A stretch of 55,822 bases of DNA from Thermoplasmata archaeon. GTDB lineage: Archaea > Thermoplasmatota > E2 > DHVEG-1. The translations under genes were made by a program, and so were the position numbers. The stretch covers positions 1 to 55,822 of the forward strand of contig JAHWGK010000012.1 in assembly GCA_020054495.1 (NCBI GenBank), read 5' to 3'. The notes beneath the pieces are model-generated. The model searched no databases. It was not told the DNA's origin and saw only the letters and a list, made by a program, of their open reading frames with translations. This document shows positions 51,550 through 55,822 of this stretch, piece by piece. The stretch's first letter is position 1. Every line of letters starts with the position of its first letter.

Positions 51550-52816
51550 CTTTTGTATTTCGTTGTAACAAGAATTTGTATGCCGGAACTATCATTATTT
51601 TCTTCCCACCAATTTCAAGTTTTCTTTCCTGATCCAATGAGACAATATATCCTTTGTTGACATTGAATTTTTCCATGAACTTCAATAACCCTTTTGTTTC
51701 AATTTTTCCGTATTTAATCTCAATTGGCTCTGGTTTTTGGTCAGCCATAACAACGTCAACCTCGTTTTTGTAGGGGTCTCTCCAGAAATACTCTGCGTTG
51801 AGCTGATTGACAATGACTCCTTCAAATGCTTTTGATTTTGAATAGTTGTCCTCTTTGAAAAGAAGATTTGGAGATATTATTGTTGGATAATATTTTTTGA
51901 GTTTTCGTTCAACTTTTCTTCTGTTGCGTGAATAATTGTAGAGTTTTCTAATAAGAAATGATTCTTCAAGATAATGCATATAATTTGAGAGAGTTTGTCG
52001 TGAAATTTGAAGCTCCGCTCCCAGGTTTGAAAGCTCGATGATTTGACCTGGTTCCTCCATAATTATATTTAGAATGGCTTCAAGGATTGATACATCTTTT
52101 ATTTTGTAGAGTTTTGGTATGTCTTGGTAAATTATTTTTTCGACGATGCTTTCTTTAATATATTTTTTTATGATTACTTTTTCTTTTATGTTGACGAGTT
52201 CTGGAAATCCTTGTGTAACGATATATTCGTTGAATAAATTGGATAGTTCTTTTTCATAGAGTTTTATGTTTTGAAAGTTTTTTTCTCTGAATATGAGAAA
52301 TTCTTGAAACGAGAGTGGTTCAATTTTGAATTCGAAGATTCTTCCAGCAAGTGTTTCTTTCGATTTCTTTTTTATAAACAACGATTCCGATCCAGAGATG
52401 ATTATTTTGATGTTTTTACTATATGTGTCATATATTCTTTTGAGTTTTTCTTCCCAGTTTTCTAGTTTTTGTATCTCGTCCAGGAGCAATAGAATTTTTT
52501 CGTTTTCAGGTTTTTTTTCCATGATATTTTCATATTCATTGAGTATTTCTTTGATGTCTGTTTCTCTGAATTCATCGAATGAGAAGTAAAGTATATTTTT
52601 TGAGTCGAATCCTTTTTTTATGTGGTCCTGCAATATTTTGAACATAAGTGTTGTTTTTCCTACTCTTCTTAGCCCGGTGAGTGCTATGATCTGTGGGAGA
52701 GGTATGAATTTGGATATTTGTTTATATTCTTCCCGTTCTTTGTAATCTATTGTGAATGATGTTTTCCACCATTTATTTGATTCTACCAAAATTTCTTTAA
52801 TTTGAGTCATATGCAT
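51533..52816 (-). CDS. Archaeal AAA+ ATPase with a DUF4143-type C-terminus
   Basis: A 427-residue protein. Walker A is GLRRVGKTTLMFKIL near residue 46, Walker B is KILLLLDEIQKLENWEEKLKRIYD near residue 118, and sensor-like IIISGSESLFI follows. The C-terminal half (EAILNIIMEEPGQIIELSNLGAELQISRQTLSNYMHYLEESFLIRKL; VDVVMADQKPEPIEIKYG) is a DUF4143 winged-helix plus nuclease-like fold. Such genes are numerous and often mobile in archaea, and their role is unclear. The last codons lie in the 37-bp repeat whose twin lies 160 bp before the start codon. Confidence 0.92.
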   Translation of the reverse strand: MHMTQIKEILVESNKWWKTSFTIDYKEREEYKQISKFIPLPQIIALTGLRRVGKTTLMFKILQDHIKKGFDSKNILYFSFDEFRETDIKEILNEYENIMEKKPENEKILLLLDEIQKLENWEEKLKRIYDTYSKNIKIIISGSESLFIKKKSKETLAGRIFEFKIEPLSFQEFLIFREKNFQNIKLYEKELSNLFNEYIVTQGFPELVNIKEKVIIKKYIKESIVEKIIYQDIPKLYKIKDVSILEAILNIIMEEPGQIIELSNLGAELQISRQTLSNYMHYLEESFLIRKLYNYSRNRRKVERKLKKYYPTIISPNLLFKEDNYSKSKAFEGVIVNQLNAEYFWRDPYKNEVDVVMADQKPEPIEIKYGKIETKGLLKFMEKFNVNKGYIVSLDQERKLEIGGKKIMIVPAYKFLLQRNTKVRKTK

Positions 52817-52975
52817 CTAACCTATTATCTATTCTACGTTAAATGTAACTAACACATTTTATTTAAACTTTGTGTTTTATATGGTCCAATACGCATCAAG
52901 ATATGTAGATTTTCTGGAATTTATATCGGTATCAAAACAGTCCAACCAACAACTAAAAACTCTTTTTTTCGTTCC

Positions 52976-53012
52976 TTTGTTTCTTTTTATTTTAATTATT
53001 TTGTTTTTCTTA
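52976..53012 (+). repeat. 37-bp T-rich repeat, copy 2
   Basis: Identical to 51513-51549. It lies upstream of the ATPase gene and before the secreted BPL_N-type gene. Together the two copies bracket the ATPase module (about 1.46 kb), as a duplication at an insertion would. Confidence 0.8.
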
Positions 53013-53133
53013 TTTCCTTTCTTTTTTGTTAGATGTGATAATCTGCCATTATAAGAGATATATATTATTTTGTTATGCTTTAGCAGTTAATATTAGGGAA
53101 TTATTTATATATTATGTTGTTAATAAATATAGC

Positions 53134-54771
53134 ATGAGTGTAGATACTATGAAAGTAAAATCGTTATCAATTGCAATTGTTTTGGTTATGCTCAGTAGCA
53201 CTTTTATTGTTACAGCTAGTGTGGAGTGTAATCATAATGAAGAAGATAATGTCGTTAATAATAATATAGAGATTAAAGAAATTAAGGTTGCATTAGTTTC
53301 ACAAAATCTACTTATTGTTTCAGGGCAGCATGCTTTTGTAAATATATTAGATGGTTATAGCTGGGTAGCTGGTAATACACAATATATTTTTTCTGTTAGT
53401 CAGATTAGTGATAAAAATATTTACAAAGGTGAACTTACAACTGAAAATTACGATCTAATATTGATGCCTGGCGGAGGCGTTGGTGGACATTCGATTATTA
53501 CAAAATCTAGACTTTACAGCCCGTTGGTTAAGATTTGGAGAAAAAAGATGATTGATTTTATAAAAGATGGTGGCGGATACTATGGTGTTTGTGGTGGTAC
53601 ATACTTTATCTTAGGTTTAGATAGACCTCCTCGTACATTAAACGAAAGAGCATTTGATAAGAGTTCTTTAGGAGTTTCATGTGTTAATCTATCGTTTATT
53701 TCTTATGCAAATCCTATTTTTTGTCAATTTGCTGGATTAGGGCCAGAAGCTGTTGGTCATATTGCATATATGTTTTATTCTGGTTGGGATTATGGATTTG
53801 CTCGGATCTATCCTAGTGGTCTTTGTTTTGATGTTCCTGTTGATAGAAGTCATCCATTTTTTGATGATTATTTAGATGATACTGCACGTATTAGATGGGT
53901 AGGTGGCCCAGGATATAGTATTACTGATAACCCTGGTAGAGAAGTTACTGTTTTAGCTCGTTTTCCCGAAGAAGAGATTTCTGATAATGAAACAATGAGA
54001 ATTCATGTATGGAAATACACTGGCAGAATTCGTGGTCTAGTTAAAGGAACTCTAAGACATATAAAAGAAGACAGATCTTTATTCAAAGATTCTTTTGCAA
54101 ACTGTCTTTTTATGGCCCCTGATTGGGAACGTACTAATGAGATTATGAAAACGAATTTTTCAAATAAACCATATATGACAGCAGAAATTTATCCAAATGA
54201 AAACAAGGCAAGAATATTTCTCTGTAGTGGTCATCCAGAGATGCAAGTGTGGTGGGGCGGAAATATAATGGAAGTAGAGGATAACGATAAGAACACTCTT
54301 TATGATGGACTTCACGGCTGGGAAAACGCAATTCCAAAAGATGAAACTGTTGAAGATGAACTTACACATACCTGGTGGATGGTACGAAGAGGTGTGGCTT
54401 GGGCTGCTAAAGTACCTGATAATGACCTTCCACCTGTTTATGGGCATTCACAGGTTAGTGATATTTATCCATATGAGCAACTATCTGCATTCACGATTGA
54501 AGGGAACGCAGAAACAGCAGATGGAATCATGTCATTAGATTTGCACTATAGACATTCTCCCAATAATGAAACTTCTTGGAGTAATTGGATAAAATATGGT
54601 ACAGATGAGGATAGTTCTGATGGTTGGTCATGGGAATTCAACCCATCTAGTGCTAACAACTCAGGTTATTATCAGTTTTGTTCTATAAGGCATGTAGCAT
54701 ACCATGATCACACAGAAACTGAAACAGTTCCACCTGGACCAGATGCAATAGTTCATGTTGGCGCGGAGTAA
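53134..54771 (+). CDS. Secreted protein with a biotin-protein-ligase N-terminal-like (BPL_N, GATase1-fold) domain
   Basis: About 545 residues. Signal peptide MKVKSLSIAIVLVMLSSTFIVTAS. A GATase1-like domain follows: NYDLILMPGGGVGGHSI, IDFIKDGGGYYGVCGGTYFILG (Cys nucleophile position) and IFLCSGHPEMQVWWGG (His-Pro-Glu), the pattern of BPL_N proteins. The C-terminal 110 residues are beta-rich (LHYRHSPNNETSWSNWIKYGTDEDSSDGWSWEF). The frame opens at 53026, but TTTATATATT near 53102-53111 puts transcription start at about 53133, giving a leaderless ATG 53134. The substrate outside the cell is unknown. Confidence 0.8.
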   Translation: MSVDTMKVKSLSIAIVLVMLSSTFIVTASVECNHNEEDNVVNNNIEIKEIKVALVSQNLLIVSGQHAFVNILDGYSWVAGNTQYIFSVSQISDKNIYKGELTTENYDLILMPGGGVGGHSIITKSRLYSPLVKIWRKKMIDFIKDGGGYYGVCGGTYFILGLDRPPRTLNERAFDKSSLGVSCVNLSFISYANPIFCQFAGLGPEAVGHIAYMFYSGWDYGFARIYPSGLCFDVPVDRSHPFFDDYLDDTARIRWVGGPGYSITDNPGREVTVLARFPEEEISDNETMRIHVWKYTGRIRGLVKGTLRHIKEDRSLFKDSFANCLFMAPDWERTNEIMKTNFSNKPYMTAEIYPNENKARIFLCSGHPEMQVWWGGNIMEVEDNDKNTLYDGLHGWENAIPKDETVEDELTHTWWMVRRGVAWAAKVPDNDLPPVYGHSQVSDIYPYEQLSAFTIEGNAETADGIMSLDLHYRHSPNNETSWSNWIKYGTDEDSSDGWSWEFNPSSANNSGYYQFCSIRHVAYHDHTETETVPPGPDAIVHVGAE

Positions 54772-54833
54772 TAGTATTTTAAATCCTCTCTTCTATGATA
54801 ATTCGGTCATGGAAGAGTCTCTTTTTTCTTTCC

Positions 54834-54869
54834 TTTGTCTCTTTTTATTTTAATTATTTTGTTTTTCTT
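54834..54869 (+). repeat. T-rich repeat, copy 3 (one mismatch)
   Basis: The same tract as at 51513 and 52976 with one change near its start (TTTGTCTC), located after the BPL_N-type gene. Copies 2 and 3 also share flanking TTTCCTTT and AATCTGCC. Position after a stop codon supports a terminator role. Confidence 0.75.
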
Positions 54870-54954
54870 TTTTCCTTTAAGGAAATCTGCCCCATAAACT
54901 TAATATAGCACTTTAATATATTTATTTTTATAAAAATAAACAAGCGTGATAAAA

Positions 54955-55683
54955 ATGGAAAGCAAAAAAATATTTGGAATTGGTGCAGTTACTATAATGA
55001 CATTACTAGTCATAACGCCTGTGATATATGGACAAAGAATAGAAATGCAACCGGATATTAGTGTTACACAAACCCAAACAGAAGTTGAAGATTATCTGGG
55101 GATAGAACTGCAACTCTGTGTACAGAATGAAATTACTAATGGCTACAATCTAATCTTTACAACGCTTGAGACTCCAGAAGATATGCGTGATATTCGCTTC
55201 TTCGAAGCCTATTACATAGATGGCCAAGATATCGATGTACATGAACGCTACCTTGAGGACTCTGTTTATAAAGAAGGGCGGGAAGAAATTATCAGCGAGA
55301 AACCGTTGGTCACGGCACAATCAATCAGCCTTACAGGTAAAATAACGATGGCCGTCGGAATGCCTATTGTCCTTACATTATGGTCTCATTCTAGCAAAAC
55401 GAGTTTTGCCAAAGTTACGGCCCGGGGCTTATTCTACGCAAGGCTTGGAAAGATGAAACTTGCCTTGGACCTCAGTCATGAAAAACACGATTTGCCATGG
55501 GGAAAAACATCTTGGGATCACAATTCTTACATATCATCCGACAAAAGTTATGGTGAGGTTTACGCCTCGGCTAGTTACTATTGTTTTCCTAGACCTGTAT
55601 GGGTTGTAGGGGCATGTATAAGACAATATGCTGATTCTAAATTCAATCAAGAATATGATGACTGGGCATATACAGTTTATTAG
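54955..55683 (+). CDS. Secreted protein of unknown function
   Basis: About 242 residues. MESKKIFGIGAVTIMTLLVITPVIYG is a signal peptide. The mature part has VEDYLGIELQLCVQ, two internal hydrophobic stretches (SLTGKITMAVGMPIVLTLW), and an aromatic, Tyr-rich C-terminus (SYGEVYASASYYCFPRPVWVVGACIRQYADSKF). The Cys residues may form a disulphide. No family is recognised. A TTTTTATAAAAATAAA box about 25 bp upstream favours a leaderless ATG 54955 over GTG 54946. Confidence 0.75.
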   Translation: MESKKIFGIGAVTIMTLLVITPVIYGQRIEMQPDISVTQTQTEVEDYLGIELQLCVQNEITNGYNLIFTTLETPEDMRDIRFFEAYYIDGQDIDVHERYLEDSVYKEGREEIISEKPLVTAQSISLTGKITMAVGMPIVLTLWSHSSKTSFAKVTARGLFYARLGKMKLALDLSHEKHDLPWGKTSWDHNSYISSDKSYGEVYASASYYCFPRPVWVVGACIRQYADSKFNQEYDDWAYTVY

Positions 55684-55822
55684 TATTCATTAACCACTTC
55701 TCCTCGCTCTCTTTTTTTCTTTCGTTTACATCTTTGGTTCTATAATTGTGTTAGGACAGGACATATGTCGCTTCCTATGAGTATCATAACAAGCATATAT
55801 GATACCCCAAGGTGTGACATAT
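55684..55822. other. Right edge of the window
   Basis: CTCTTTTTTTCTTTCG near 55710-55724 probably ends the upstream transcript. After it, a minus-strand frame (55726-55821) stays open to the edge for 31 codons (...TPWGIIYACYDTHRKRHM...), and a short plus-strand frame from ATG 55768 is also open. I cannot say which, if either, is a gene. GACATATGTC (about 55761-55770) is a perfect 10-bp palindrome. Confidence 0.3.

Overview
The window is archaeal and most resembles a member of the Thermoplasmatota, probably a protein- and amino-acid-degrading sediment lineage such as Marine Benthic Group D. The evidence is the gene order eL18-uL13-uS9-RpoN, an eL41 gene, a tRNA-Trp intron that carries a box C/D methylation guide, two-subunit glycine decarboxylase, archaeal-type TIM, TATA boxes about 25 bp before starts (several leaderless), GGTG/GGAGG ribosome-binding sites, frequent TTG starts, and tandem gingipain-like C25 proteases. 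The lineage is an inference, because no rRNA gene is present.

Layout. 1-5.6 kb: small membrane proteins, triosephosphate isomerase, an AbrB-type protein, transaldolase, a SLOG-fold protein, then the ribosomal/RNA polymerase operon. 5.67-15.31 kb: tRNA-Arg(UCU) followed by a 9.6-kb integrated element bounded by a 17-bp duplication of the tRNA 3' end. It carries a tyrosine integrase, a ribbon-helix-helix protein, an AbiE toxin-antitoxin pair, a cobalamin-binding radical SAM enzyme of the RiPP-maturation type, a divergent tandem-Lrp regulator, an unannotated 24-codon peptide gene, a compact RNA-like fold, and a group II intron sitting inside a nuclease-like gene. 15.5-22.7 kb: a secreted repeat protein, a soluble six-PAS histidine kinase, a zinc-ribbon protein with an apparent ATT start, eL41 and tRNA-Trp.

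23-42.5 kb is a metabolic block. It holds glycine decarboxylase P-proteins, an FAH-family hydrolase, thiolase / 3-hydroxyacyl-CoA dehydrogenase / enoyl-CoA hydratase, and the methylmalonyl-CoA mutase set (large subunit, B12 subunit, MeaB chaperone, cobalamin adenosyltransferase). It continues with acyl-CoA dehydrogenase, acyl-CoA synthetase and ETF beta/alpha, then a 4-hydroxybutyryl-CoA-dehydratase relative and a solo DNA methyltransferase. Together these suit oxidation of short acyl-CoAs derived from amino acids, with propionyl carbon entering through methylmalonyl-CoA. Propionyl-CoA carboxylase and the epimerase are not in the window.

42.6-55.8 kb is mostly secreted or surface proteins: two C25 peptidases, an S15/CocE-type peptidase with a PKD-like domain, a secreted BPL_N-type protein and several unknowns. 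Several share a short C-terminal amphipathic tail. A diphthine-ammonia ligase overlaps a glutamine amidotransferase gene, and a DUF4143-type ATPase gene lies between copies of a 37-bp T-rich repeat.

The best candidate for an undescribed system is the radical SAM / tandem-Lrp / micropeptide locus at 9.3-12.8 kb inside the integrated element.
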